The translations under genes were made by a program, and so were the position numbers. From Methanobacterium sp. UBA176 (GTDB lineage Archaea; Methanobacteriota; Methanobacteria; Methanobacteriales; Methanobacteriaceae), in the NCBI GenBank assembly GCA_002505765.1, contig DAVZ01000021.1, forward strand, positions 1 through 16,222: a stretch of 16,222 bases of DNA. The letters are read 5' to 3'. Under the pieces are notes generated by a model that ran no database searches, was not told the origin of the DNA, and saw only the letters and a list, made by a program, of their open reading frames with translations. Positions 6,422-14,779 of this stretch are shown here, one piece after another. Within the stretch, counting starts at the first letter, position 1, and every line of letters starts with the position of its first letter.

Positions 6422-6766
6422 ATGTCGTATATCATTTATAAAAAATGCGGACGGTATTATAAGCTTAAAGAAGGAGAATCCCCAGATGAAATTGCCAGGA
6501 AATGTGAATGTGGAGGTTACTTGAATTATGTCCAGAATTTTGATATGCACGTAATTGATGATTTTGATCCTTTTGATGAATTTATTACCTGCCCTGATTG
6601 TGGAAAAGAAATATTAAAACCTCAAATTCTTCGAATTTTAGAAAATACGCAGCATTTTCTAACTCCCAAAAATCTGTCAAAAATCATATTTTACGCATCG
6701 AAAACAAAGTTTTCGAATGCTTTGATTTTTGAGGATTTGGGTTCGAAAATTCGAAGATTTTTCTAA
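6422..6766 (+). CDS. Damaged zinc-ribbon protein extended through a palindromic repeat
   Basis: The 114-aa frame starts MSYIIYKKCGRYYKLKEGES, then CECGGYLNYVQNF, then ITCPDCGKEI. This is a methanobacterial zinc-ribbon family that normally begins with a CxxC and later CxC, and often ends in a membrane segment. Here the first Cys of the opening knuckle is Tyr (Y6), so that zinc site is likely broken. From about codon 70 the frame runs straight through a 128-bp palindromic repeat (6629-6756), and the last 45 residues have no relation to the family. A membrane-anchor remnant lies just downstream (6804-6941). GGGGA lies 6 nt before the ATG. I infer that the repeat inserted into a gene, split it, and left a truncated product with a new tail. 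It may be a pseudogene. Confidence 0.55.
   Translation: MSYIIYKKCGRYYKLKEGESPDEIARKCECGGYLNYVQNFDMHVIDDFDPFDEFITCPDCGKEILKPQILRILENTQHFLTPKNLSKIIFYASKTKFSNALIFEDLGSKIRRFF
6629..6756. repeat. 128-bp imperfect palindromic repeat
   Basis: The outer arms CTTCGAATTTT (6629-6639) and AAAATTCGAAG (6746-6756) are exact complements. Middle arms pair CCCAAAAATC...TCAAAAATCA (6665-6685) with TTTGATTTTTGAGGATTTGGG (6721-6741) imperfectly. The tip is CGAAAAC (6699-6705), loop AAA, GTTTTCG (6709-6715). A transcript would fold into one long hairpin. A related core occurs at about 15090-15130. Such mobile palindromes are known in Methanobacterium intergenic DNA from my general knowledge, but here the element lies inside a reading frame. 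Confidence 0.7.
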
Positions 6767-6803
6767 ACATCAAAAATATATGAATTTTGTGAAAACACCT
6801 TAA

Positions 6804-6941
6804 ATTACACTGATATTACAGGAAAATCAAAATTGCAGCAAAAGAAAGATCAATTTCAAAATAATAATTGTTTGCATAATTATTTTCTTAATTGTCATTA
6901 TAATTAGTATTATGCTGCGCTCAAACCCTGTTTATAAATAA
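6804..6941 (+). pseudogene. Membrane-anchor remnant of the zinc-ribbon gene
   Basis: An open stretch of 45 codons with no ATG, GTG or TTG start reads ENQNCSKRKINF followed by a strongly hydrophobic segment (KIIIVCIIIFLIVIIISIM) and LRSNPVYK. Basic residues followed by one membrane helix are the expected C-terminus of zinc-ribbon membrane proteins in this group. Its place right after the palindrome suggests that it is the displaced 3' part of the gene at 6422. This is inference from order and character only. Confidence 0.4.
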
Positions 6942-7014
6942 TAATGGTTTTAACCTACTGGAAGGTGTTGAATTTTTTGATCAGTTCTTTTTCTAATGGT
7001 CTTAAAAGTTATTT

Positions 7015-7203
7015 TCATATATTTACATTATTTTGACCCTGACTTCCACCATTATCATCACTTCCACTGCCAGAATCTGCATTTGAATCGCTATTTGATT
7101 CTTGATTATCCTCACCGGTCTGATTCTCTTGATCTTCACCAATACAGCCGCTGATACCTATAACAACAAAACAAATCATTAATATCACTAAAATTTTTCT
7201 CAT
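7015..7203 (-). CDS. Small lipoprotein with acidic, Ser/Asn-rich tail
   Basis: The 62-aa product has a lipoprotein signal: MRKILVILMICFVVIGISGC, with a GISGC lipobox, so it should be exported and lipid-anchored at Cys20 on the outer face of the membrane. The mature part is only about 43 residues, low in complexity and rich in Asp, Glu, Ser, Gly, Asn and Gln, resembling a linker or a metal-binding tail. No globular domain is present. A GGAG lies about 15 nt before the ATG, farther than usual. A TATA-like stretch (about 7233-7243, minus strand) precedes it. It is divergent from the DUF998 gene. The function is unknown; it may be a shortened relative of longer Methanobacterium lipoproteins. Confidence 0.65.
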   Translation of the reverse strand: MRKILVILMICFVVIGISGCIGEDQENQTGEDNQESNSDSNADSGSGSDDNGGSQGQNNVNI

Positions 7204-7340
7204 ATTTGCTCAATCCATCTCCTTTATTAAATAAATATATAGCTGGAACAGGTATTATAAAGTTTACTAAATATTTCATTTCTTTTTAATTTTGGGAAGA
7301 TTATATTACTGAAAAAAGAGAATTATCTATAAGTGAGTTT
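7204..7340. promoter_or_regulatory. Divergent promoter region, lipoprotein and DUF998 genes
   Basis: This 137-bp gap serves two genes leaving in opposite directions. AT-rich TATA candidates are CTATATATTTA on the minus strand (about 7243-7233) and TTTACTAAATATTT on the plus strand (about 7262-7275). A GTGAG lies shortly before the DUF998 ATG. Confidence 0.3.
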
Positions 7341-8006
7341 ATGAAATTTCAAAGGGGAAGCATATTCAGACCAAAAAAGGATTATTATAAGATTGCAGGA
7401 ATTATATTAATAATAGGAGCCATACAATTTCTTCTGGCTGTGAATCTGGCCGAAACACAGTTTCCAGGCTATAATACTGCAAAAAATGTATTAAGCGATC
7501 TTGGAGGCTCAATACCCCTACATGAACCATCTGCTATTATCTTCAATCTAAGCGTTATTATTCTTGGAATTTTAAGCCTTGCAGCGGTTTATTTAATACT
7601 TAAAAGTGGTGGATGCCGTCTTTTCTCATCCTGTCTTGCTGTTTCTGCTGTATGTGCTATAGGAGTTGGTTTATTCCCCGAATATACTGGAAGCGCTCAT
7701 GTGCTTTTTGCTGTTTTAACATTTCTCTTTGGAAGTTTAGCCACCATATTCAGCTATCGGCTGGGTCTAAATATCCCCATGGCTATAGTATCAATGATAT
7801 TAGGGTTTATATCTCTTTTAACCATTTTATCATTTTTAATTTTAGGTACTGGAGCTTCTAATCCCCTTATAGCATATTTAGGTGTTGGAGGAGCTGAAAG
7901 ATTCATAGCTTATCCCAATCTTTTTTACTTAATTGCACTTGGTGGTTATCTTACAAGCAGAGGAAAAGACTGGGTCAGAATCAGATTTACTGATGGATAC
8001 TGGTGA
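7341..8006 (+). CDS. DUF998 family membrane protein
   Basis: The 221-aa protein has about six or seven membrane helices. Family marks are the first loop (ETQFPGYNTAKNVLSDLGG, then IIFNLSVIILGIL), the second (GVGLFPEYTGSAHVLFAVLT) and the C-terminal GGAERFIAYPNLFYLIALGG. DUF998 proteins are related to the conserved seven-helix membrane proteins of the frizzled/rhodopsin-like type, and their biochemical role is unknown. The basic N-terminus (KFQRGSIFRPKKDYYK) is expected to be cytoplasmic. The gene at 8050 follows after 43 bp on the same strand and encodes another membrane protein, so the two are probably co-transcribed. The family call is strong. Confidence 0.85.
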   Translation: MKFQRGSIFRPKKDYYKIAGIILIIGAIQFLLAVNLAETQFPGYNTAKNVLSDLGGSIPLHEPSAIIFNLSVIILGILSLAAVYLILKSGGCRLFSSCLAVSAVCAIGVGLFPEYTGSAHVLFAVLTFLFGSLATIFSYRLGLNIPMAIVSMILGFISLLTILSFLILGTGASNPLIAYLGVGGAERFIAYPNLFYLIALGGYLTSRGKDWVRIRFTDGYW

Positions 8007-8049
8007 ATATTCAAAAATTAGATAAATTTAAAATGTTTGAGTAGTTATT

Positions 8050-8427
8050 ATGGCTGATAAAAGTAGTAAAAATAAAAATGGCGGAGAAAAATTACCCTCC
8101 TGGATAAATAAATTTTTTTTGAAGTCCATGGCTGTAGGGAGAATAATTTTTGGCATTTGCGCGTTTTTAATATGGTTTATTCTGGGCGTTCCCCCATCAC
8201 TGATCTATGCATCCGGGATTCAAACTTTTATTGGCACTTTCACATTTTTTACGAAAAATCCAATTATATTCTTATTAATAGCTTTATTAAATATCATAGT
8301 AGGAGTAGCTGAAATTTTTTTCCCAGGAACTTTGTGGCTTGCTGTTTTCCACTTTCTATGGTCAATCAGATTTTTCTATGGTTATAATAAATACAGAAGC
8401 TTAAAAACCGATAGCATGAATCCATGA
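8050..8427 (+). CDS. Hypothetical membrane protein, 125 aa
   Basis: The product is not recognised. A charged, Lys/Ser-rich N-terminus (residues 1-22) is followed by about three hydrophobic segments: around 30-55 (GRIIFGICAFLIWFILGVP), 70-90 (PIIFLLIALLNIIVGVAEI) and 93-110 (GTLWLAVFHFLWSI). A short basic tail follows. It lies 43 bp after the DUF998 gene in the same direction and is likely its operon partner. The Shine-Dalgarno signal is weak, which fits translation coupled to the upstream gene. The IS remnant begins 20 bp after its stop. Confidence 0.6.
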   Translation: MADKSSKNKNGGEKLPSWINKFFLKSMAVGRIIFGICAFLIWFILGVPPSLIYASGIQTFIGTFTFFTKNPIIFLLIALLNIIVGVAEIFFPGTLWLAVFHFLWSIRFFYGYNKYRSLKTDSMNP

Positions 8428-8447
8428 ATTCCAGATCAGAAACGACA

Positions 8448-8460
8448 CTGTCAAAAACTT
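8448..8460 (+). repeat. Left terminal inverted repeat of the IS remnant
   Basis: CTGTCAAAAACTT is the exact reverse complement of 9047-9059. After one mismatch, GG also pairs. Confidence 0.7.
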
Positions 8461-8557
8461 GGGTGTTTTTGAAAATTCATGATTGACCAACAATTAATTC
8501 CATCCCTGTTTAAAATCAATATTTTCTGAAAACAAAAACTAAAAGCTTTTATAATAA

Positions 8558-9056
<499 letters not shown>

Positions 9057-9075
9057 CAGACCCCAAAATATCATC

Positions 9076-11544
9076 TTAAGAATAATAAATTCTTGATCCA
9101 CCATTATCATATATTCTATTTTTAGGATTAATAATCTTACTCATATCTTCATAAACTCTATTGCGGTTGGTTCTACTTGCAAATCCTGTTAAAAAAATGT
9201 TATTTAAATTTAGTCTCCTTAAATATATGTAAGAACTGCAATCATGATCATAATATGGAATTGGAAAAACATTAGTATAATTTGCAGTTAACACAGGAGA
9301 ATGTATGTATCTTGTGCCATGATATCCCCCATGGAATTGGAGAGGACTACTGTTCGACGTAGGAGGACATATGTATCTCATAAAAGCAAACACTCCATAA
9401 ATATCTGCATAAATAGATAGATCAAGTTTATTTTCAATTAACCACCTAACTCCTAATAATTCCGGTTTATCAAAACGGGGATGAAAATCAGAACGGGGGT
9501 CTGCATCAGTAGTTAAGTGCATTGGAATCGATTGTTCAAAAATAACACTGACAAATCCTGTATTAAAAAGCATGAATATCAATAAAAATAGAGAAAAAAG
9601 TTTAAAAATCCTTGTATTTTCAATTTTAGTTATATTTAATGTTTTTAGTATGGATTTAATAACTATTAAACCTCCAATTACACAAAAAGGAGCTAAAAAC
9701 AGTGATGAAAGCCTATGTATCCTTGATATATTGAATGTAGCCTCAAAGTAAGGTGAAAGAATTCCTACAATCAAAATGATAATTGCAATTATAGCAAACA
9801 TGAAATATTCTTTCTGGATTTTATTCTTTGAATAATGCATAAATGAGGATAAAAAGCCTGCAAAAGAGAAAAATATAATTATAAAGTTTAAATATACAAT
9901 CATGAAAACAATCCAGGTTCCAAGTGAACCTGTTAAAAAAATTAGACCTGCTACTACTGTTGAACTAACTATCGCAAAGAGTTTTGATGAACCATTCATC
10001 TGTATAGGAAAAGGTTGATCAAAACCTTTGGATGAAACTTTTTTAAAACTTTCCTTTATAATTTCCTTTTTTAATATGAATGCAAGTATTACAGGTAAAG
10101 CTAACACGAGCAATAGATTAATATTTTGAATTATTCTTTGTAAAAAATCCATATATATGGCTTGAAGCACTGCAAGAATTCCTGCAGTTGCACTACCTCC
10201 AGCTATATTTGTATACCATAAATAAGTAAATGAGATGAGAAATCCAAGAATAATCATATTTAAACCTGTATTTTTCCTATTTTGGAAATTTAAAAGATTA
10301 TTTGATTTTTTATTAATAATCCTTCGATTTAAGTTAGATAAAATTGAAACACACAACAACGTAAATATGAAAAAATATGTTATTGAATAGTGAGAAAAAA
10401 TTAATCCCATTCCAAAAAGGATGAATAATATAATTGAACCTTTATTGGACTTTTTAGAGAAAATTAAAAGCAGCATTAATACTAAAAATAGTTCTGCAAC
10501 TATTTGTCTTGCAATAGACAGTAATTCTATGTAGAGGGTATTAGTTGACATGAGCAAAAATACTGCTGTAAATGCAATTTTAGGACTTGTATGCACTTTA
10601 AATATTTTATAAAGTCCTAAAAACACTAAAGAAAACAAAAAAGGATATATTATTTTAAAAACATAATCTAAACTTATTGTGGTAAAAATAGAATAAATTG
10701 GAGCCAACATAACAATACTCAACATTGCATTGTAAGCATCCTGCAAAGATAAATTCCAGTATGAAAACCGAATCACTAAATTTGCAAGATAAAACTCATT
10801 TTGAATATCCCAGCCCCATACATGAATTGAAACAAGTGAACTGACATATAGAATAGAAATTGCAATTATCCAAACTGCAAAAGAATATAATTTTTTTTCC
10901 AATTTATCAAAAATCACCAAAATCAGTGTTAAGCCAATCAAAGCAAATAGAACAAGAGAAATAAGGTTATTATTGTAAAAATTCAGTGCATATGAGCCAA
11001 ATATCGCCAGAAATGGAAGTATACATAAAAATAGGAATCCTGAATTAACCTTTTTTAAAAGGTTGTCTGGAAGGTTGTTGGTCAAGGTTTTCTTAAAAGC
11101 TTGTTTGGAATAATCATTAAGATTAATAAAATCTGGAGCATAGAAATTTCTATCCATTATATAGCTGAAAAAGCACATGATCAGCACATATATACTGATG
11201 GTGACTGCTAAATAATATAATGTAATTGGTTTGGAAATACCAGCAAGAGGATAAAAAGTATTCATCAAAAATCCAATAAGCATTAAACTTAAGATGCTAA
11301 GACCTACAGTAAAAAGAACTGTTTTTATATTACCAAGTTCATGCATCCTAAAAATCCTGAGAATTAAAAAACCTGGAATAAACGTAAGATAAATAAAAGT
11401 TATTATTGGAGTTATAATAGGGATAGTCATATTATTTAGTCTTAATCCAATTACTACAAATACTAAAAATTGTATTATCAATACAGCCTTAATAAATTGG
11501 CTGAATTTCCAATCATTCATTTTAAAAAGATTATTTATAATCAT
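9076..11544 (-). CDS. DUF2206 large polytopic membrane protein
   Basis: The 822-aa protein has about 19-20 membrane helices over residues 15-670. A soluble extracytoplasmic C-terminal domain (about 680-822) follows, with the segment TTDADPRSDFHPRFDKPELL, then SIYADIYGVFAFMRYICPP and RTNRNRVYEDMSKI. It matches DUF2206, a family found mainly in Methanobacteriales. The first long outer loop contains HVWGWDIQNEFYLA; an acidic pair at that place resembles the catalytic loop of GT-C glycosyltransferases, so a part in sugar transfer from lipid carriers to surface glycans is possible but unproven. A TATA box lies about 34 bp before ATG 11544, so the leader is very short; no Shine-Dalgarno is visible. 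A start at Met 11520 cannot be excluded. The IS remnant sits 16 bp beyond its stop. The family call is strong, the function inferred. Confidence 0.85.
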   Translation of the reverse strand: MIINNLFKMNDWKFSQFIKAVLIIQFLVFVVIGLRLNNMTIPIITPIITFIYLTFIPGFLILRIFRMHELGNIKTVLFTVGLSILSLMLIGFLMNTFYPLAGISKPITLYYLAVTISIYVLIMCFFSYIMDRNFYAPDFINLNDYSKQAFKKTLTNNLPDNLLKKVNSGFLFLCILPFLAIFGSYALNFYNNNLISLVLFALIGLTLILVIFDKLEKKLYSFAVWIIAISILYVSSLVSIHVWGWDIQNEFYLANLVIRFSYWNLSLQDAYNAMLSIVMLAPIYSIFTTISLDYVFKIIYPFLFSLVFLGLYKIFKVHTSPKIAFTAVFLLMSTNTLYIELLSIARQIVAELFLVLMLLLIFSKKSNKGSIILFILFGMGLIFSHYSITYFFIFTLLCVSILSNLNRRIINKKSNNLLNFQNRKNTGLNMIILGFLISFTYLWYTNIAGGSATAGILAVLQAIYMDFLQRIIQNINLLLVLALPVILAFILKKEIIKESFKKVSSKGFDQPFPIQMNGSSKLFAIVSSTVVAGLIFLTGSLGTWIVFMIVYLNFIIIFFSFAGFLSSFMHYSKNKIQKEYFMFAIIAIIILIVGILSPYFEATFNISRIHRLSSLFLAPFCVIGGLIVIKSILKTLNITKIENTRIFKLFSLFLLIFMLFNTGFVSVIFEQSIPMHLTTDADPRSDFHPRFDKPELLGVRWLIENKLDLSIYADIYGVFAFMRYICPPTSNSSPLQFHGGYHGTRYIHSPVLTANYTNVFPIPYYDHDCSSYIYLRRLNLNNIFLTGFASRTNRNRVYEDMSKIINPKNRIYDNGGSRIYYS

Positions 11545-11572
11545 GTTATCAAAACTTACAACCTTTTAAAGC

Positions 11573-11583
11573 CATATATATTA
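11573..11583 (-). promoter_or_regulatory. TATA box of the DUF2206 gene
   Basis: On the minus strand TAATATATATG is centred about 34 bp before ATG 11544. Initiation would fall near 11552, giving a leader of about 8 nt, which explains the lack of a ribosome site. Confidence 0.45.
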
Positions 11584-11592
11584 GAGAATTTT

Positions 11593-11610
11593 GAAAAACC
11601 TATGTTTTTC
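11593..11610. repeat. 7-bp hairpin at the edge of the transposase remnant
   Basis: GAAAAAC (11593-11599) pairs with GTTTTTC (11604-11610) around a 4-base loop. It may be an IS end or part of the spacer. Confidence 0.3.
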
Positions 11611-11630
11611 GGTTTGGTTTAGCAAGTTTT

Positions 11631-12028
11631 ATGTACTTGTTTGTATATAATAGGTTGTTTATGAAATCGTTGACACAGTTTGCATTGAATAAAGCGTATG
11701 AGCGGGTTGAAAAATTAGATGACAAATTAACATATCCTCTACAAGTATTTAAGAATAAAAAAGATGAAACAAAAACTAAAAATATATATAAAACATTAAA
11801 AAGCATATTATTGGAAAAAATAGAAAACTGGAAACAATACAAACCCATACGTGGAAAAATATAGGATTTTTTCAAATTAAGCAAATCAGGATTAGGATTG
11901 AAAAAATTACACAAGTATACACCAGAATCAGCAAAAAAACCGTTATACTAACTGTATTTTTAGCAGGGCTCATCACAACATTAGGCTACAACACAAAAAC
12001 GGCCTTACAAAAACTTTCAGAAACCTAA
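11631..12028 (+). pseudogene. DDE transposase C-terminal remnant (IS4-like)
   Basis: From ATG 11631 one frame runs MYLFVYNRLFMKSLTQFALN to KPIRGKI, meets TAG at 11862-11864, continues in the same frame as DFFKLSKSGLGLKKLHKYT, then after a shift in the A run near 11934-11940 goes on as TVILTVFLAGLITTLGYNTK and ALQKLSET to TAA 12026. 'RGKI-(E)-DFFKL.K.GLGL' matches the C-terminal RWxIExxFKxxK block, with the catalytic Glu now a stop, followed by the hydrophobic C-terminal helix of DDE transposases of the IS4/IS1634 type. The upstream catalytic parts are absent. The family level is a recollection; that it is a broken transposase tail is fairly clear. Confidence 0.55.
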
Positions 12029-12047
12029 AAAACTAAGACCCTAAATA

Positions 12048-12055
12048 TTTATATA
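12048..12055 (+). promoter_or_regulatory. Consensus TATA box for the small membrane peptide gene
   Basis: TTTATATA matches archaeal box A exactly. Initiation near 12080 gives a leader of about 38 nt holding a GGAG site before ATG 12118. Confidence 0.5.
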
Positions 12056-12117
12056 AAATTTCATAAATTATTTAAATAAATGAACTTTTAAATAACTAAG
12101 ATAGATTTTGGAGTAAT

Positions 12118-12285
12118 ATGTTGGATAAAACAACTATATTAGGGGCTAATATAATGAAAATAAGCTCTACAATGACTTTTAAAACTAATACATTTTCCCT
12201 TCCCTGGAGAAGGAATATATTAACAATTTTATGGCTGATAGGATTTTCTCTACTCTGGATAGGAATGAAAATACAGTTTGAATGA
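12118..12285 (+). CDS. Small single-pass membrane protein, 55 aa
   Basis: The frame begins MLDKTTILGANIMKISSTMT and ends with one hydrophobic helix (ILTILWLIGFSLLWIGMKI) preceded by WRR, so the N-terminus probably stays inside. No family is recognised. A consensus TATA box lies 70 bp upstream, and GGAG (12110-12113) is 4 nt before the ATG, which makes it more likely to be real. Met13 at 12154 is an alternative start, with GGGG before it. It lies alone between two decayed genes. Confidence 0.5.
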   Translation: MLDKTTILGANIMKISSTMTFKTNTFSLPWRRNILTILWLIGFSLLWIGMKIQFE

Positions 12286-12589
12286 ATACAATTTTAGTAG
12301 AATTCTCTTTTTACAGATATATGAAAAAATTAATATCTTAACAAGAATTTATTAAATATGGTGGGAGAGCTTCAAGCAGAGGGTGTATGTTCTGTTTGTT
12401 AGGGGGAAGGTGAGAGTATTGAAGAAGAGATAAAAAAGAATCGATAGAGCCCCAATAACCTGAAATGAATCATGAATATGGGAAATTACAATGTTTGGAT
12501 TGTTGGAATGTAGAAGAAAAAAGCTCTTATATAGTGGAAAATTTAATAACAAACTATTATTTTAGTCTAACCCTTAAAATTACAATTAT
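12286..12589. other. Non-coding or decayed stretch
   Basis: No intact gene is supported. On the plus strand a 59-codon frame from ATG 12465 to TAG 12642 starts MNHEYGKLQCLDCWNVEEKS with a CxxC pair. Before it, a frame with three stops reads MVGELQAEGVCSVC. Together they may be the remains of a zinc-ribbon protein gene, but the later part of the frame is antisense to the next pseudogene. Confidence in coding is low. Confidence 0.3.
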
Positions 12590-12957
12590 TTACTCCTTTT
12601 TTGGAGAAATTAACTTTCCAACAATAATTGGAGCCAGTAAATAGCTTAAAAGTACATCTGGCCACATATATAAAGCAAAAACATTCCAACCTATCAATAT
12701 TTCACCCACCAGCATTCCTATGGCAAGACTTCCGCCCCATTCAAATATTAAAGTTAAAACTAATCATAAACACCAGCCAGTGTCAAATCATCAGCATCAT
12801 ACTTATCAGCATGGATTAAAAGCAAATAAGCAAAAACAAAGTTAATTATTATCCTTGAGTCATCCTAATTGATGAGAAACCAGCCCCCCCTAATGACTCA
12901 TAGATAATGCTAAAAACAAAAATTGGATCCTGCAACAACATCTGCATCAACATACAG
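12590..12957 (-). pseudogene. Broken polytopic membrane-protein gene
   Basis: The minus strand gives clear membrane-protein sequence in several frames: FLYVDADVVAGSNF, then IIYESLGGAGFSSIRM, then IIINFVFAYLLLIHADKYDA followed by DLTLAGVYD and TAG. After a shift it gives VLTLIFEWGGSLAIGMLVGE, ILIGWNVFALYMWPDVLL and APIIVGKLISPKKE, ending TAA at 12592-12590. At least two frameshifts and several stops separate the pieces, so it is a pseudogene. No family is recognised. The basic SPKKE ending after a hydrophobic run is a normal cytoplasmic tail. The exact 5' end is unclear. Confidence 0.55.
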
Positions 12958-13033
12958 GAATACTTAATTTTAAAAATTCAGTACTCTACCTAATCACTTT
13001 AAAAAAAGGAATAGGATATCTTGTTTTAATGAT

Positions 13034-13510
13034 TTAATCCTGGAACAAAGTCAATATTCCAGTTATTAAAAGCCATATACCAATTAGTATTCCTAAATAC
13101 AGTGGATCCTTTATATAAAATGCTATAATGATATAGATTATACCTATAATTAAGGTAATTAAACCTCCATAAAGCCCTCCTTCAATCCTTGAAGCTAATG
13201 CCGCTATTCCTGCCAGTATAAGTAATACACCTGCTATAAATACAAATATTGCTGCTGCAAAACTGAACCAACCTGGAATAAAGATGAATCCTAAACCAAG
13301 GATAATTGCCAGTATCCCTAAAATCAATGCAGCAATACCCCATCCTTTATTTGTTCTCATTGAACTAATGCCAACTGCTAAAAGACCTACGCCTAAAAAT
13401 AGTACAGCAAGCCCAGTTAGTATGGCGAATGGGACAACTCCCAGAAGTGGGAAAGCAATAATTATTAAACCAAGAACTATGAGAACCAACGCAGTCCCTA
13501 TTTTTTGCAT
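13034..13510 (-). CDS. DUF308 (HdeD-like) membrane protein, copy 2
   Basis: A 158-aa protein of six predicted membrane helices, starting MQKIGTALVLIVLGLIIIAF. It shares motif after motif with the protein at 5492-5968: FPLLGVVPFAILTGLAVL, then ILGLGFIFIPGWFSF, then LIIGIIYIIIAFYIKDPLYL and LITGILTLFQD. Both are 158 aa with no length change, so they are paralogues. ATG 13510 is chosen because GAGGTG lies 6 nt upstream; an upstream extension to 13537 would include that site. It is divergent from the AI-2E permease gene across about 200 bp of AT-rich DNA. The family's archaeal function is unknown. Confidence 0.8.
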   Translation of the reverse strand: MQKIGTALVLIVLGLIIIAFPLLGVVPFAILTGLAVLFLGVGLLAVGISSMRTNKGWGIAALILGILAIILGLGFIFIPGWFSFAAAIFVFIAGVLLILAGIAALASRIEGGLYGGLITLIIGIIYIIIAFYIKDPLYLGILIGIWLLITGILTLFQD

Positions 13511-13713
13511 AATTAACACCTCTTCTTTTTTTTTCAACTTCCTTTTTAATCAGATTTGTAATAATAGTATGACATTCTTAATAATTATAATTATTTATAA
13601 TTTCAAGACTCTATAAATTAGATAATTAGAATATTAAAAGCAAAGAGTATAATAATTAAATATAGAAAGAATATTGAATTATTAGCAATAAATACCTACA
13701 ATGTGGTGAAAAT
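13511..13713. promoter_or_regulatory. Divergent intergenic region, DUF308 and AI-2E genes
   Basis: Very AT-rich, with a palindromic stretch AATAATTATAATTATT (about 13580-13595) and several TATA-like stretches on both strands, such as TTAAATATAG near 13657 for the plus strand. GGTGA (13705-13709) serves the permease ATG at 13714. Confidence 0.3.
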
Positions 13714-14772
13714 ATGCTTTCTGACCTTAAAATACGTTCATTTACCCCTTTAATAATTTTATTAGTTTTATTTACACTTTTATCATTTGGAATTTTATTA
13801 CCTGTTTTAAGCTTGATTTTACTTGGAGCAATGTTTGCATACATTGTAAGACCTTTAGCCTTGAAAATCAAACCTTTAGTTAGATTTGAAACATTAGCAA
13901 TACTCTTATCCATGGCAATCCTTGCCACACCCATAATAATAATTCTCTATTTTACAATAGAACAGATTCTATTATTATCCGCCGATATCCTTGGTTCAAT
14001 TCCTGTTACAACAAACGGCACTACTGCAGCAGTGAATAACACATTGATCAATGCTAATGTCCAGAACTTAGGTCCATTGGATAATATAATCGATGAATTT
14101 ATAGATGAAATTGGTAAAATGATTGCACAATTCATTACATGGCTTGCAGGACAAATAATCACCGCTGCGGCATATATCCCTACTCTATTTACTGAAATTA
14201 TCATACTGCTCTTTTCCACATTTTATTTTGCTAAAGATGGGAATAAATTCGTTAATTACTTAAAAAACATTCTTCCCGCAAATGAAAGCTTCAATAAATT
14301 ATATGAACAAATTAACGACATTTTAAAATCCATAATGATTGTAAATGTAATAACAGCAGTCATTTTGGGTTTAATATCAACTATTCTTTATTATATCCTG
14401 GGATATCCCTATGTACTACTTTTAGGAATTATTACGGCATTTTCAGAGTTTATTCCTGTTGTAGGACCATGGATCGTGTATGGAGTCCTTGGAATATTTG
14501 ATATTTTAACTGGAAATATAATTAGGGGAATAATAGTTATTGTATCCGGCTGGTTAATTGATACCGTAGTAGACATGTATATACGGCCTCGTCTTGCCGG
14601 ACAATACTCAGAAGTTCACCCCCTGGTCTTTTTAGTTGGATTCGTATTCGGGGCAATCACATTAGGACTTCCCGGACTATTTATAGGCCCGCTAATAGTT
14701 GGAATCACTTATGTTATCTATCTGGCTTACAGAGACGAAAAATTAAAACAAAAAGAACTAAAAAATCCATGA
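13714..14772 (+). CDS. AI-2E family (UPF0118) membrane transporter
   Basis: The 352-aa protein matches the AI-2E transporter family: paired N-terminal helices (residues 10-85), a periplasmic-side loop (about 90-140) with helical NIIDEFIDEIGKM, then further helices with the signatures SEFIPVVGPWIVY (244-256), DMYIRPRLAGQ (287-297), EVHPLVFLVGFVFGAITLGLPG (part, 300-321) and GLFIGPLIVG. Members have been tied to export of the quorum signal AI-2 and to Na+/H+ antiport. In archaea the substrate is unknown. The C-terminus is short, charged and cytoplasmic. GGTGA lies 4 nt before the ATG. The stop codon TGA overlaps the Shine-Dalgarno site of the next gene, so the two are translationally coupled. 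Confidence 0.9.
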   Translation: MLSDLKIRSFTPLIILLVLFTLLSFGILLPVLSLILLGAMFAYIVRPLALKIKPLVRFETLAILLSMAILATPIIIILYFTIEQILLLSADILGSIPVTTNGTTAAVNNTLINANVQNLGPLDNIIDEFIDEIGKMIAQFITWLAGQIITAAAYIPTLFTEIIILLFSTFYFAKDGNKFVNYLKNILPANESFNKLYEQINDILKSIMIVNVITAVILGLISTILYYILGYPYVLLLGIITAFSEFIPVVGPWIVYGVLGIFDILTGNIIRGIIVIVSGWLIDTVVDMYIRPRLAGQYSEVHPLVFLVGFVFGAITLGLPGLFIGPLIVGITYVIYLAYRDEKLKQKELKNP

Positions 14773-14779
14773 GGTTTTT

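Noticed and set aside
6739..6756. GGTTCGAAAATTC looks like a tRNA T-loop
   Set aside because: There is no acceptor stem, anticodon arm or D-loop around it. The match is explained by the palindromic repeat.
11600..11914. 104-aa minus-strand frame
   Set aside because: It is antisense to the transposase remnant, whose plus-strand reading continues through recognisable motifs.
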